A DNA stretch of 64,000 nucleotides from an uncultured Lachnospiraceae bacterium (GTDB lineage: Bacteria; Bacillota; Clostridia; Lachnospirales; Lachnospiraceae), in assembly GCA_910585635.1 (NCBI GenBank), contig CAJUFE010000007.1, positions 1 through 64,000 on the forward strand, written 5' to 3'. This document shows positions 44,290 through 53,658 of the stretch, one piece after another. The position numbers and the translations under genes are program-made. The notes beneath the pieces were generated by a model that was given only the letters and a program-made list of their open reading frames with translations, was not told the DNA's origin and ran no database searches. Position 1 is the first letter of the stretch. Each line of letters begins with the position of its first letter.

Positions 44290-45864
44290 ATGATGGATAT
44301 GGGCAAAGAGAACAGAAAAAAACAGATGGAGCTGCGCAGAAAAAAGAAGCTCTGGAAGCAGGGCGGAAGCAAAGAAGGTGTGGAACGTCAGCATGCCCAG
44401 GGAAAGTTGACGGCACGGGAGCGGTTGGCTCTCCTCTTTGATAAAGGGGCATTTGTGGAATATGGGACCTTTGCCATCCCGGGTAGCAGCCTCCACGGCA
44501 TTGACCAACAGTTCGTACCGGGAGACGGGGTCGTGACCGGGTTCGGGAAGGTGGATGGGAGGCTGGTCTGGGCGGTCTCTCAGGATTTTACAGTCCTTGG
44601 CGGCAGTATGGGGCAGCATCACAGCAAAAAGATCTGTCGTGCCAGCGAGGAGGCGGCGCGGAACGGATGCCCCTGTGTATACTTTTGGGACGGGGGAGGA
44701 GGGAGGCTCCAGGAGGCATGGTTCGATGAGCTATATAAATGCATCATCCTGGCCTCCAAAAATTCCGGCTATATCCCCACGATATCGGTGATCTGCGGGC
44801 CTTGTGCAGGCGGCTCAGCCTATGCGCCGATCTTAAATGACTTCCTTATCTGCGTGGACAAGACCAGTAAATTTTACCTCTGCGGACCGGAAGTGATCCG
44901 GGCGGCAACAGGAGAGGAGGTGTCAAAAGAAGAGCTGGCGGGAGCTTACACAGAGAACTATATCTCAGGGAATGCCCATCAGTGGGCAGTGGACGATAAG
45001 GATGCCATCTGGCATGTAAAAAAGTATCTGAGCTATATGCCGCAGAACTGCCGGGAAAAGACACCGAGAGTCCCTTATGTGGATGATGCGGACCGCAGGA
45101 TCGAGGAGTTGGACCATATCATCCCCGATGAGTCGGGAAAGACCTATGATGTGAGCCAGGTGATCCGCCTTCTGGCAGATAAAGAGAGCGTATATGAGTA
45201 TCAGCCCTACTGGGCACAGAACCTGGTCACCTGCTTTGGCCGGATCATGGGGGAGACCGTAGGCTTTATCGCCAACCAGCCAAAGGTGAAGGCCGGCTGC
45301 TTTGATATCGATGCCTCGGATAAATTCGCCCGTTTCGTGGACATCCTGGATTGCTATAATATCCCGATGATCGCCCTGACGGATACGCCGGGCTTCCTTC
45401 CGGGAAAGGAGCAGGAGCATGGTGGGATCATCCGACATGGGGCCAAGGCCCTGGAGGCATCCTTTCGGGCCACGATCCCCAAGATCCAGGTGGTGCTGCG
45501 CAAGCAGATCGGGGGAGCCGGGATGCCCATGGGATGGAACCTGTTCAATCTGGACATGAACCTGTACTGGCCTACGCTGGACTACGGGCTCATGGATCCA
45601 AAGTCCGCCTGCCGGTTCATCGCAAAGCGGCGGATGAAGGATGATCCCGAGCATGCCAAGGAGATCCTAAAGGAAGCTGTGGACGAGTTTTTGGACGCCC
45701 GCACGCCTTATGCCATGGCAGGACATCTGTGGGCAGATGATATCATCGAGCCCTGTGAGACCAGGATGTATCTGATCAAGGCGCTGGAGATGTTGAGGAA
45801 CAAGGATGCGGATCTGCTCCAGATACCGGAGCGGAAAAAGAAGCATGCCGTATCGCCACGTTAA
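44290..45864 (+). CDS. Acyl-CoA carboxyltransferase/decarboxylase alpha subunit
   Basis: This protein of about 524 residues has two crotonase-like carboxyltransferase halves (GKLTARERLALLFDKGAFVE, then CGPCAGGSAYAP, and IPMIALTDTPGFLPG). With the gamma-like, biotin carrier and beta subunits encoded downstream it forms a Na+-pumping decarboxylase like methylmalonyl-CoA or glutaconyl-CoA decarboxylase. It moves carboxylate from an acyl-CoA to biotin. The length is nearer the methylmalonyl-CoA type, but substrate cannot be read off. No SD is clear; ATGs at 44290, 44293 and 44299 and a TTG at 44278 are possible, so the start is uncertain. It leads a nine-gene operon that ends at 53650. Confidence 0.85.
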   Translation: MMDMGKENRKKQMELRRKKKLWKQGGSKEGVERQHAQGKLTARERLALLFDKGAFVEYGTFAIPGSSLHGIDQQFVPGDGVVTGFGKVDGRLVWAVSQDFTVLGGSMGQHHSKKICRASEEAARNGCPCVYFWDGGGGRLQEAWFDELYKCIILASKNSGYIPTISVICGPCAGGSAYAPILNDFLICVDKTSKFYLCGPEVIRAATGEEVSKEELAGAYTENYISGNAHQWAVDDKDAIWHVKKYLSYMPQNCREKTPRVPYVDDADRRIEELDHIIPDESGKTYDVSQVIRLLADKESVYEYQPYWAQNLVTCFGRIMGETVGFIANQPKVKAGCFDIDASDKFARFVDILDCYNIPMIALTDTPGFLPGKEQEHGGIIRHGAKALEASFRATIPKIQVVLRKQIGGAGMPMGWNLFNLDMNLYWPTLDYGLMDPKSACRFIAKRRMKDDPEHAKEILKEAVDEFLDARTPYAMAGHLWADDIIEPCETRMYLIKALEMLRNKDADLLQIPERKKKHAVSPR

Positions 45865-45965
45865 AAGAAGCGAGGGAAAGGAGGGGGATGCCGGCTTTTA
45901 TAGCTGCTGGCCGCAGGAGAACGAGAAGATAAAAAGAGTTTGATCTGAGAAAGGATAAGGTAGAT

Positions 45966-47240
45966 ATGGGTACAGAGATGATCGGATGGATCTCCCTTGT
46001 GGTCTTCGTTTTGACCATCGTGGTGGGGATCAAGAAAAAAGTGAATCTGGGGATCTTGGCTATCGCAGTGGGCTTTTTGTTAGGCTTCTTTGTGATGGTG
46101 GAGGGAGGCTCTATGTCCTCCTTGGCATTGCGGGGAAAGCCGATCACGGCATTGTTCCCCTTTAACATCTTCTGGATGATCGTCAGCGTCAGTTTGATGT
46201 TAAATGTGGGAGCGGTAAATGGCGCGTTTGATATCGTGATCAAGAAGCTGGTGAACCTGGCCGGAGGACGGAGGGCGCTGATCCCCGTTTATGTATTTAT
46301 CATCATGATGATCGCCTGTGCATTGGGGATGGGGACCTCTGGTGTGGTGATCCTCTTATGTACGATAGCGGCCAGTATCGCAAAGGACCAGGATATCGAT
46401 CCGATCTTTATGCTGCTGTCGGTCCTGACCGGTACTGCGGTCTCTATAGGCTCACCAGTGGCTGTGGTCGGGATCATCTGTAACGGTTATGCAGAGGATC
46501 TGTGGGGACGACAGATCGCGCCGTCTTACATGCTCCCCCATGCGATCGCTATGGCCGTCCTTTCCTTTGCCTTCGTCTATATCGTCTTTAAGGGCTGGAA
46601 GCTGGAGCGATGGCCGAAGACGAAAGCAGAGGATGTGCCAAAGCTCAACAGCAAGCAGATCCTCTCGCTGCTGGGTATGGCCGCGTTCATCGGTCTGTCG
46701 ATCGTAGCAGGCTTTGACATCGGCCTGTCCGCGTTCCTGGTAGCGGCTGTCCTACTCTTATTAGGCTGCGCGGATGAGAAAAAGGTGATCGCTACGGTCC
46801 CCTGGTCATCGGTCCTCTTGATCTCAGGCATGTGTATCCTGATCGGTATCGTACAGCAGGCAGGCGGTATGGAGCTTTTGACTAATGCACTGAAGGCCCT
46901 GATGAACCGTTTTACGGTAAAGCCGCTGTATTCGATCATCGGCAGCCTCCTTGCGATGGTCTCTTCCATCACAGGTGTGATCCTGCCATCCATGATCCCG
47001 ACCATCCCGGATATCGCCGTAGCAACAGGTGTGGACCCCTTTGCGGTGGTGACAGCATTGGCCTTCGGATCGAACTGTACGGTCACCTGTCCGGTGAGCT
47101 CTATGGGAGCGATCGCGCTGGGCATCATGAGCACGAACCCTAAGTGGGACTCCGGTGTACTGTTCAAACGGCTGTTCCTATGGGCGTTCATCATGATGGG
47201 CGTTGCGGCCCTTCTGGCAGGGATTGGGATCGCAGGCTGA
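45966..47240 (+). CDS. SLC13/MatC-like anion permease
   Basis: This 424-residue protein has about eleven membrane helices. The N-terminal segment KVNLGILAIAVGFLLGFFVM (20 residues) resembles the MatC/dicarboxylate carrier N-terminal domain, and the C-terminal half (GSNCTVTCPVSSMGAIALG) fits the ion transporter superfamily. It would import a di- or tricarboxylate for the decarboxylase pathway. GAAAGGATAAGG precedes the ATG. Its place between the alpha subunit and the CoA-transferase genes supports a dedicated role. Confidence 0.8.
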   Translation: MGTEMIGWISLVVFVLTIVVGIKKKVNLGILAIAVGFLLGFFVMVEGGSMSSLALRGKPITALFPFNIFWMIVSVSLMLNVGAVNGAFDIVIKKLVNLAGGRRALIPVYVFIIMMIACALGMGTSGVVILLCTIAASIAKDQDIDPIFMLLSVLTGTAVSIGSPVAVVGIICNGYAEDLWGRQIAPSYMLPHAIAMAVLSFAFVYIVFKGWKLERWPKTKAEDVPKLNSKQILSLLGMAAFIGLSIVAGFDIGLSAFLVAAVLLLLGCADEKKVIATVPWSSVLLISGMCILIGIVQQAGGMELLTNALKALMNRFTVKPLYSIIGSLLAMVSSITGVILPSMIPTIPDIAVATGVDPFAVVTALAFGSNCTVTCPVSSMGAIALGIMSTNPKWDSGVLFKRLFLWAFIMMGVAALLAGIGIAG

Positions 47241-47332
47241 GTAAAAGAGAGGACAGAGCCTCTTGACACACGATCGATAAGAAAGAGAACAAGACCTCTT
47301 AACCACAATGAACAAGAAAGGAATGAAAGAAC

Positions 47333-48538
47333 ATGACAGAAAGACCTCTTTCCGGCATCCGGATATTGGACCTGACTTCTATGACTGCCGGCCCCTGGGG
47401 TGTGCAGATCCTGGCGGATCTGGGGGCGGATGTGATCAAGATCGAGCGCCCCGGCAGACAGCATGATGTGAACAGGCGGCTGGCCGTCAGCGCACATGGT
47501 ACATCCTCGTATTTTATGTGTATGAACAAGGACAAAAAGTCCATCGAGTTCGACTTCAACAAACCAGGCCATAAGGAGACCTTCCTGAAGCTGGCAGAGA
47601 AGTGCGATGTGGTCACAGAAAACTTTAAAAGTGGTTCGATGACCCGCTTAGGACTGGACTACGGAACGATCAAAAAAGTTAACCCTAAGGTAGTCTACAG
47701 TGCGGTCTCCGGATTTGGACAGACCGGTCCCAAGCATGCACTGCCTGCTGTGGACATCGTGATCCAGGCCACCAGCGGCTTTATGAGCTTGAATGGGGAC
47801 AAGGGCAGCGAAGGTATGAAGGGCGGCTCTTCTCTGGCGGACCTCTATTCCTCCACCTGCTCCGCGCTGGCGATCTTAGCCGGGATCTTATATGAGATGG
47901 AGACGGGGGAGGGGATCATGGTAGATACCTCCATGCAGAGCACCTGCATGACCCTGGCAGGCTATGAGCTGGCAAGATACCTAAATACCGGTGAGATCGC
48001 CCGGCCGAACGGGAATGCGGACCGGGAGGCAGGCTTTAGCCAGACTGTCCCGGTGAAGGATGGACTTGTGATGGTGGATGCGGCTGCAGATGAGCATTTT
48101 GCCGCATTTATGGAGCTTTTGGGCTTAGGCAGCCATATCCATGAGGAAGCCTATCGGGATGGAGCGAGCCGTCATGATCATGCGGAGAGCTTGGAGGAGC
48201 TGATCTTCCCGGTGACCCAGGGATATACGATGGCAGAGCTGGCGAAGGCCTGCCGTGAGGCTGGAGTGCCTGCGGGAGAAGTGAACACCCAGGACAGGCT
48301 ATTGAGGAGCTCGTATCTGGAGGATCAGGAGATGCTCATGGTGGTGAAGGATGAAAAGTTCGGCGACTGTAAGACTTTAGGCCTTCCGATCCAGTTCGAC
48401 CAGTTTGAGATCCCCAAGGTCCGCAGAGGTGCGCAGGCCGGGGCGGATACAAAAGCTGTGCTGAAGGAGTTCCTTGACATGAGCGATGAGGAGATCAAAG
48501 AGCTGTACAGCTATGAGGGTGCTGTATCAATAAAATAG
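47333..48538 (+). CDS. CaiB/BaiF class III CoA-transferase
   Basis: This 401-residue protein is a class III CoA-transferase: LSGIRILDLTSMTAGPWGVQ start, LADLGADVIKIERPG, and the probable catalytic Asp in SSLADLYSS near residue 171. It would transfer CoA from the decarboxylated product or another acyl-CoA to the incoming acid. The length is normal. It is followed after 20 bases by a double-length paralogue. SD AAAGGAATG is moderate. Confidence 0.9.
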   Translation: MTERPLSGIRILDLTSMTAGPWGVQILADLGADVIKIERPGRQHDVNRRLAVSAHGTSSYFMCMNKDKKSIEFDFNKPGHKETFLKLAEKCDVVTENFKSGSMTRLGLDYGTIKKVNPKVVYSAVSGFGQTGPKHALPAVDIVIQATSGFMSLNGDKGSEGMKGGSSLADLYSSTCSALAILAGILYEMETGEGIMVDTSMQSTCMTLAGYELARYLNTGEIARPNGNADREAGFSQTVPVKDGLVMVDAAADEHFAAFMELLGLGSHIHEEAYRDGASRHDHAESLEELIFPVTQGYTMAELAKACREAGVPAGEVNTQDRLLRSSYLEDQEMLMVVKDEKFGDCKTLGLPIQFDQFEIPKVRRGAQAGADTKAVLKEFLDMSDEEIKELYSYEGAVSIK

Positions 48539-48558
48539 ATAGGAAAGGAATAGAGAGC

Positions 48559-50859
48559 ATGGGGATCAGACCATTAGAAAAGATCAGGGTATTAGATCTG
48601 ACACAGGAGATCTGCGGACCTTTTTGTACACAGATGCTGGCGGACCTTGGTGCGACAGTGATCAAGATCGAGCCGCCAGAGGGCGACAGCAGCCGCAGGA
48701 GGGGGATCCGGCATGGTGGGAGCAGCACGTCTTATATGAGCCTTAACCGTGGAAAGAAGAGCATGCTCCTGGACCTTGGGCGAGAAGAGGAGAGGACGCT
48801 TTTTTTACAGCTTGCAGGATCGGCGGACATCATCGTAGAGGACCTGGGACCGGGGGTGTGTGACCGGCTGGGGATCGGATATACGGATGTCCGAAAAAGA
48901 AAGCCGGATATCCTGTATCTATCCTTGACCGGATATGGACACCAGGGGATGTTCAGGGACTATAGCAGCCAGGATGCCATCGTACAGGCATTGAGCGGGT
49001 TCATGAGCATCACCGGAGAGCTGGGAGGAGCATATACCAAGGCTGGCGCTCCCCTTGCCGATATCTTCACCGGGATCTACGGGACGATCGGTGTGCTGGC
49101 GGGGATCATCCACCGCTGGCACACCGGAAAGAGTCTGTACATCGATATCGCCAAGCTGGATGTGATGCTCTCCGCGATGCCAGACACGTTTGCGAAATAT
49201 ATGAACACCGGGCAGACCACACGGCCGAAGGGCTGCAGGCATCAGCTGGCGGGCTTTTTCGGCCCCGCCAAGACAAAGGACGGAGCCGTGATCTGTATGG
49301 CTGCCCAGGACCATCAGTTTAAAGCCATGGCCGAGATCTTAGGCCTGGAGGGTCTGGAAAAAGAGGAGAGGTTCAACAGCATGAACAAGCGATGTGTCCA
49401 TATCGCAGAGCTGGAGCCGATCATCTTTTCTAAGACCATGGAGCTGACCATGGATGAGCTGACGGAAAAGCTCCTAAAAAGAAAGATCCCGGCAGGATCG
49501 ATCTACACGATCGATAAGATCTTGGAGAGCGGGTATGCGCGGTATCACCGATCGCTCATGGAGGTGACCGATAAGGCGGAAGGTACATTCAAAGTCGTAG
49601 GGCCTCCGCTGCGGTCCAGCCAATTCCAGTGGGCGGAAGATGCAGCCGTGTCCCAGTTCGGGGAGTACACAGAGGCGATCGTAAGAGAGCTGTGTGGGAC
49701 GGCAGGGGCATGGACAGGCCGGACAGCGGACGGGGGGCTGGCAGAAGGAACACCAGCGGAAGGCCGGACAGCAGCCAAGGTGCCGGCGGAAAGACTATCG
49801 GTGAAGGAGCCGGTAACAGACCGGCCTCTGGCCGGGATCCGGATCCTGGATCTTACCCGGTTCATGGCCGGACCATTGGGGACACGTATCCTGGCGGATC
49901 TGGGCGCTGAGGTCATCAAGGTGGAGCGCAGTGATAAGCTGTCGGAATTTTCCAGGACCACAGAGCCTACCTTCGGCACTACCAGTGCGTATTTCCTGTC
50001 GATCAACAGTGGGAAGGAGGATATCCAGCTGGATCTGGACAGACCGGACCACAGAGAGGTCTTTTTACGGTTAGCAGAGCACTGTGATGTGGTAACGGAT
50101 AATTTCCGGCCGGGGGTCACGGAAAAGCTGCATATCGCCTATGAGGATGTGAAAAAAAGGAACCCGGATGTGATCTACAGTACGGTCTCCGGGTTTGGTT
50201 ATACAGGACCTTATCGGACACAGGGCTGTGTGGATACGGTGGCACAGGCGATGAGCGGTCTTATGAGCTTGACCGGCCGCAGAGAAGGTGAGCCAGTGCG
50301 GTGTGGTTCTTCGGTAGCGGATGTATGTGCCTCCCTGTATGGAGCGGTGGCGGTCCTGGCCTCGATCATCTACCGGGAGCAGACCGGCCAGGGGGGATTT
50401 GTGGAAGCGGCCACAGAGGAGCATTTTGCTGCCTTTGTCCGTCTCCTTGGCCGTCCATCCCTTTTGGAGGACAGACGGTATGGCGATCCAAGGAGCAGGC
50501 TGGAGCATATCGGGACATTAGAGGAGGCGCTTTTTCCGGTCACCCGGACGATGACCATGACGGAGCTGGCAGGCGCATGCCGGAGGGCCGGCATCCCGGC
50601 CGGTGAGGTGAACACCCTGGAACGGATCTTCCGGAGCGGCTATATCGAAGAACGGAGACTGATCCGCCGGGTCCATGACAGTAAGGAAGGGACCTTCAAG
50701 GTCTTGAACCTGCCGATCCGCTTTGACCGTTTTGCCATACCAGAGGAGAGCTTTGCCCCTCAGCCAGGTGAGAACGGGGCTAAGATCGTTAAGCGCATCC
50801 TGGGCTTGTCAGAGGATGAGATCGTCAGGGTATGGCCGATCGCTGGACAGAAAGGCTGA
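48559..50859 (+). CDS. Tandem CaiB/BaiF CoA-transferase fusion
   Basis: This 766-residue protein is two class III CoA-transferase units joined by a linker (about 378-415) rich in Gly, Ala and Glu. Both units keep the IRVLDLT or IRILDLT start, LADLGA-V-IK, and the catalytic Asp (PLADIFTG, SVADVCAS). The second unit lacks about 50 residues that in the single protein run from MVDTSMQ to LVMVDAA, so it goes directly from TGQGGFVEA to ATEEHFAAF. That lost part includes much of the region beyond the active-site loop. The second half is closer to the upstream single protein than to the first half. Its own activity is doubtful; the first may be active. Confidence 0.88.
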   Translation: MGIRPLEKIRVLDLTQEICGPFCTQMLADLGATVIKIEPPEGDSSRRRGIRHGGSSTSYMSLNRGKKSMLLDLGREEERTLFLQLAGSADIIVEDLGPGVCDRLGIGYTDVRKRKPDILYLSLTGYGHQGMFRDYSSQDAIVQALSGFMSITGELGGAYTKAGAPLADIFTGIYGTIGVLAGIIHRWHTGKSLYIDIAKLDVMLSAMPDTFAKYMNTGQTTRPKGCRHQLAGFFGPAKTKDGAVICMAAQDHQFKAMAEILGLEGLEKEERFNSMNKRCVHIAELEPIIFSKTMELTMDELTEKLLKRKIPAGSIYTIDKILESGYARYHRSLMEVTDKAEGTFKVVGPPLRSSQFQWAEDAAVSQFGEYTEAIVRELCGTAGAWTGRTADGGLAEGTPAEGRTAAKVPAERLSVKEPVTDRPLAGIRILDLTRFMAGPLGTRILADLGAEVIKVERSDKLSEFSRTTEPTFGTTSAYFLSINSGKEDIQLDLDRPDHREVFLRLAEHCDVVTDNFRPGVTEKLHIAYEDVKKRNPDVIYSTVSGFGYTGPYRTQGCVDTVAQAMSGLMSLTGRREGEPVRCGSSVADVCASLYGAVAVLASIIYREQTGQGGFVEAATEEHFAAFVRLLGRPSLLEDRRYGDPRSRLEHIGTLEEALFPVTRTMTMTELAGACRRAGIPAGEVNTLERIFRSGYIEERRLIRRVHDSKEGTFKVLNLPIRFDRFAIPEESFAPQPGENGAKIVKRILGLSEDEIVRVWPIAGQKG

Positions 50860-50894
50860 GAGGGCTCTATTTTATGAAAAGAAAGGGATACGAT

Positions 50895-51203
50895 ATGGTA
50901 AGGTATGATAACCTGTTTGTAGTCTTGATGGGGATGGGCGTGGTGTTTTTTGGCCTGATCTGCATCATCCTGCTCACCATGGCGATGGGAAAGGTGCTGC
51001 AGCCCCGAAAGGAGTTGACAGCTGTAAAAGAGGCGGCAAAGGGAAAGGCATCGCTGCCGGAGACAGCGGGAACGGATATGCTGGCAAAGGGATCAGGCAG
51101 CGGCATCCGGCCGGAGATCCTGGCGATCATCACTTCGGTACTGGCCGGAGAGATGGGTGTAGCCCCTTTTGAGATGAACATCATTGACATAAAACGTGTT
51201 TGA
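50895..51203 (+). CDS. OadG-like small subunit of Na+-pumping decarboxylase
   Basis: This 102-residue protein has one N-terminal membrane helix (LFVVLMGMGVVFFGLICIIL), a hydrophilic linker, and a C-terminal IRPEILAIITSVLAGEMG segment typical of the OadG/delta family. It links the alpha subunit to the membrane beta subunit. ATG 50895 is used, with an alternative at 50874. Its end overlaps the start region of the next frame, so tight coupling is likely. Confidence 0.8.
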   Translation: MVRYDNLFVVLMGMGVVFFGLICIILLTMAMGKVLQPRKELTAVKEAAKGKASLPETAGTDMLAKGSGSGIRPEILAIITSVLAGEMGVAPFEMNIIDIKRV

Positions 51204-51231
51204 TAATAAAGAAGAGAAGGAGAGGAAAGAA

Positions 51232-51648
51232 ATGGTCAATAGATATAAGGTCACGATCGAGGATGAGGTCTATCAGGTTTCTGTAGAGTCGATCGAGGAG
51301 GATACCCCGTCTGCCCGCCCCATTGCCCCGTCTGCCAGGACAGGGGCTCCTGCCCCGCGCCCGACTGCGCCCACGGCCAAGCCAACGGCTCCCACCTCGC
51401 GTCCGTCTGCCAAACCTGCAGTCACCACAGGGAGCGGGAAAACAGTCGTGGCACCGCTTCCTGGGAATATGTGGAAGGTAAAGACCGCAGCCGGTCAGGC
51501 GGTAAAACGAGGGGATGTACTCTTTATCATCGAAGCGATGAAGATGGAAAATGAGATCTTTGCTCCCTGCGACGGGACGGTCACATCGGTCTCGGTGTCG
51601 GAAGGCGGGGCGGTCAATACAGGGGATGTCCTTTGCGTGATCGGCTGA
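51232..51648 (+). CDS. Biotin carrier subunit of the decarboxylase
   Basis: This 138-residue protein has an N-terminal KVTIEDEVYQVSVE region, a Pro/Ala/Thr linker of about 40 residues, and a biotinyl domain with Lys104 in EAMKMEN. The long flexible linker swings biotin between the alpha and beta sites. ATG 51232 follows AAGGAGAGG. It lies between the OadG-like and beta subunit genes as in other such operons. Confidence 0.92.
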   Translation: MVNRYKVTIEDEVYQVSVESIEEDTPSARPIAPSARTGAPAPRPTAPTAKPTAPTSRPSAKPAVTTGSGKTVVAPLPGNMWKVKTAAGQAVKRGDVLFIIEAMKMENEIFAPCDGTVTSVSVSEGGAVNTGDVLCVIG

Positions 51649-51720
51649 TCTTGGCAGAGGGTCTGTCCAGACCTGACCGTATGCCCTTTGGACTGCTATT
51701 ATGGAAAGGATTAGATAAAT

Positions 51721-52980
51721 ATGCAGGCGATATTTGACTTTTTTACCCAGACGGGCTTTTACCGTCTGCTCCAGCCTGGGGGCCGGATGAGCTTAGTGAT
51801 GATCACGATCGCGTTCATCCTCTTATATCTGGCGATCGGAAGATCCTTCGAACCATTGCTGCTGATCCCGAGCGCCTTTGGCATGCTCTGCACCAATCTT
51901 TTGGGCGCGGATATGTTCCATGAAGTGCTCTTTGCCGGAGGCCATGTGCAATGGGACCTTTTACACGGTGCTCCGGTCACGGCCCAGTGGCTGACCAAGA
52001 TGGCGGATGCCGGTGTGGCGGAAGCGGTGCTCCGGCCATTGGCGGAGGGAGATGTGATCACGGCAGGGCTCTTGGACTATCTCTATCTGGGGGTCAAGCT
52101 GGGGATCTACCCATGTCTGATCTTTATGGGGGTGGGCGCGATGACGGATTTCGGACCATTGATCGCAAACCCAAAGTCCCTTCTTTTAGGGGCAGCCGCA
52201 CAGTTTGGCATCTTTATGACCTTTGTGGGGACCAGGCTCATGGGCTTTAGCCCCACACAGGCTTCTTCCATCGGGATCATCGGCGGGGCGGACGGTCCCA
52301 CCGCGATCTTTGTGACCTCCCATCTCGCACCAGATCTCTTAGGACCGATCGCGGTGGCGGCCTACAGCTATATGGCCTTGGTGCCGGTGATCCAGCCGCC
52401 GATCATGAAGCTGCTCACCACAAAGGAGGAGCGGATGATCGAGATGCGTCCCTTGCGCGGCGTGACGAAAAAGGAGAAGATCGTATTCCCGATCATGATC
52501 ACGGTATTTGTAGCCCTCTTAGTGCCATCTGCCGCGCCGTTGGTAGCCAGCCTGATGCTGGGGAACCTGGTCAAGGAATCCGGTGTGGCGGACCGCCTCT
52601 GCAAGACCATGTCCAATGAGCTGATGAACATCGTCACGATCTTTCTGGGCTTTACGGTAGGCGCTACAGCCACATCCACTACCTTTCTTTCGATCCGAAC
52701 GATCGAGATCATGCTGATGGGCGTGGTAGCCTTTGGTTTTGGCACGGCAGGCGGCTTGATGCTGGCAAGGTTCATGAACCTCTTTCTGAAGGAAAAGATC
52801 AATCCGCTGATCGGTTCGGCCGGTGTATCGGCCGTACCCATGGCAGCCAGGGTATCCCAGGTAGTGGGGCAGAAGGAAAACCCCGGGAATTTCCTCCTGA
52901 TGCATGCTATGGGGCCAAATGTGGCCGGCGTGATCGGTTCCGCGATCGCGGCGGGTGTGCTGATGGCATTATTTGGTTAA
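51721..52980 (+). CDS. Na+-translocating decarboxylase beta subunit (OadB/GcdB/MmdB family)
   Basis: This 419-residue integral membrane protein matches the beta family: GVGAMTDFGPLIANPKSLLL, QASSIGIIGGADGPTAIFVT (both 20 residues) and VVGQKENPGNFLLMHAMGPN. It decarboxylates carboxybiotin and exports Na+. The Asp in GGADGP and following polar residues are the known functional sites of the family. It is the hydrophobic end of the complex and is followed by a flavoprotein gene. Confidence 0.95.
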   Translation: MQAIFDFFTQTGFYRLLQPGGRMSLVMITIAFILLYLAIGRSFEPLLLIPSAFGMLCTNLLGADMFHEVLFAGGHVQWDLLHGAPVTAQWLTKMADAGVAEAVLRPLAEGDVITAGLLDYLYLGVKLGIYPCLIFMGVGAMTDFGPLIANPKSLLLGAAAQFGIFMTFVGTRLMGFSPTQASSIGIIGGADGPTAIFVTSHLAPDLLGPIAVAAYSYMALVPVIQPPIMKLLTTKEERMIEMRPLRGVTKKEKIVFPIMITVFVALLVPSAAPLVASLMLGNLVKESGVADRLCKTMSNELMNIVTIFLGFTVGATATSTTFLSIRTIEIMLMGVVAFGFGTAGGLMLARFMNLFLKEKINPLIGSAGVSAVPMAARVSQVVGQKENPGNFLLMHAMGPNVAGVIGSAIAAGVLMALFG

Positions 52981-52996
52981 GAAATGGGAGGCTTTT

Positions 52997-53650
52997 ATGG
53001 AAGCGATCGCGATCAATGGGAGCCCTAGGAAGAACAGGAATACAGCGACACTGTTAAAGAAAGCTCTTGACGGTGCGGCTTCAAAGGGAGCAAGAACGAC
53101 ATTGATCCATCTCTATGATCTGGAGTTTAAAGGGTGCTGCAGCTGTTTTGCCTGTAAAAGAAAGACGGGCAGCCATATCGGCTATTGTGCTAAGAGAGAC
53201 GGACTGACTGATGTATTGATGCAGGTCATGGAAAGCGATATCCTGCTGCTGGGCTCACCGATCTATCTGGGGAATGTCACAGGAGCGATGCGGTCATTTA
53301 TGGAACGTCTGTTATTTCCGGTCCTGTCTTATGACCGGGCAGAGAAGAAGATCTTTACAGGAAAGATCCAGACGGGTTTTATCTATACGATGGGGGTGCC
53401 AAAGGAGAGGATCGAGGCTTTTGGCTATCCCTATATCTTTGAAGGGGATAAACATTTTTTACAGCTCTTGAATGGACACCATCAAGAGCTCATCTCAGCA
53501 GATAGCTATCAATTTGATGACTACAGCAGATATGCCGCATCCGTCTTTGATGTAGGACATAAAATAAAGGTGCGGCAAGAACAGTTCCCGATCGACTGTG
53601 AAAATGCCTTTGCGATGGGGGAACGGGCTGCGATCGATGCGCGGTCATAG
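52997..53650 (+). CDS. Flavodoxin-like NAD(P)H:FMN oxidoreductase
   Basis: This 217-residue protein has the FMN-binding start AIAINGSPRKNRNTATLLKK, a cysteine-rich segment CCSCFACKRKTG-HIGYC typical of iron-sulfur flavoprotein-like reductases, and GSPIYLGNVTGAM. ATG 52997 is chosen for GGGAGG 7 bases upstream. It follows the beta subunit and ends the operon. The cysteines near residues 50-68 may bind a cluster or be redox-active. Its link to the acid pathway is unknown. Confidence 0.8.
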   Translation: MEAIAINGSPRKNRNTATLLKKALDGAASKGARTTLIHLYDLEFKGCCSCFACKRKTGSHIGYCAKRDGLTDVLMQVMESDILLLGSPIYLGNVTGAMRSFMERLLFPVLSYDRAEKKIFTGKIQTGFIYTMGVPKERIEAFGYPYIFEGDKHFLQLLNGHHQELISADSYQFDDYSRYAASVFDVGHKIKVRQEQFPIDCENAFAMGERAAIDARS

Positions 53651-53658
53651 TGCCTTTG

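Noticed and set aside
44247..44441. Small open frame at the start of the decarboxylase operon
   Set aside because: It overlaps the alpha subunit in another frame and codes for a lysine/alanine-rich sequence without family features.
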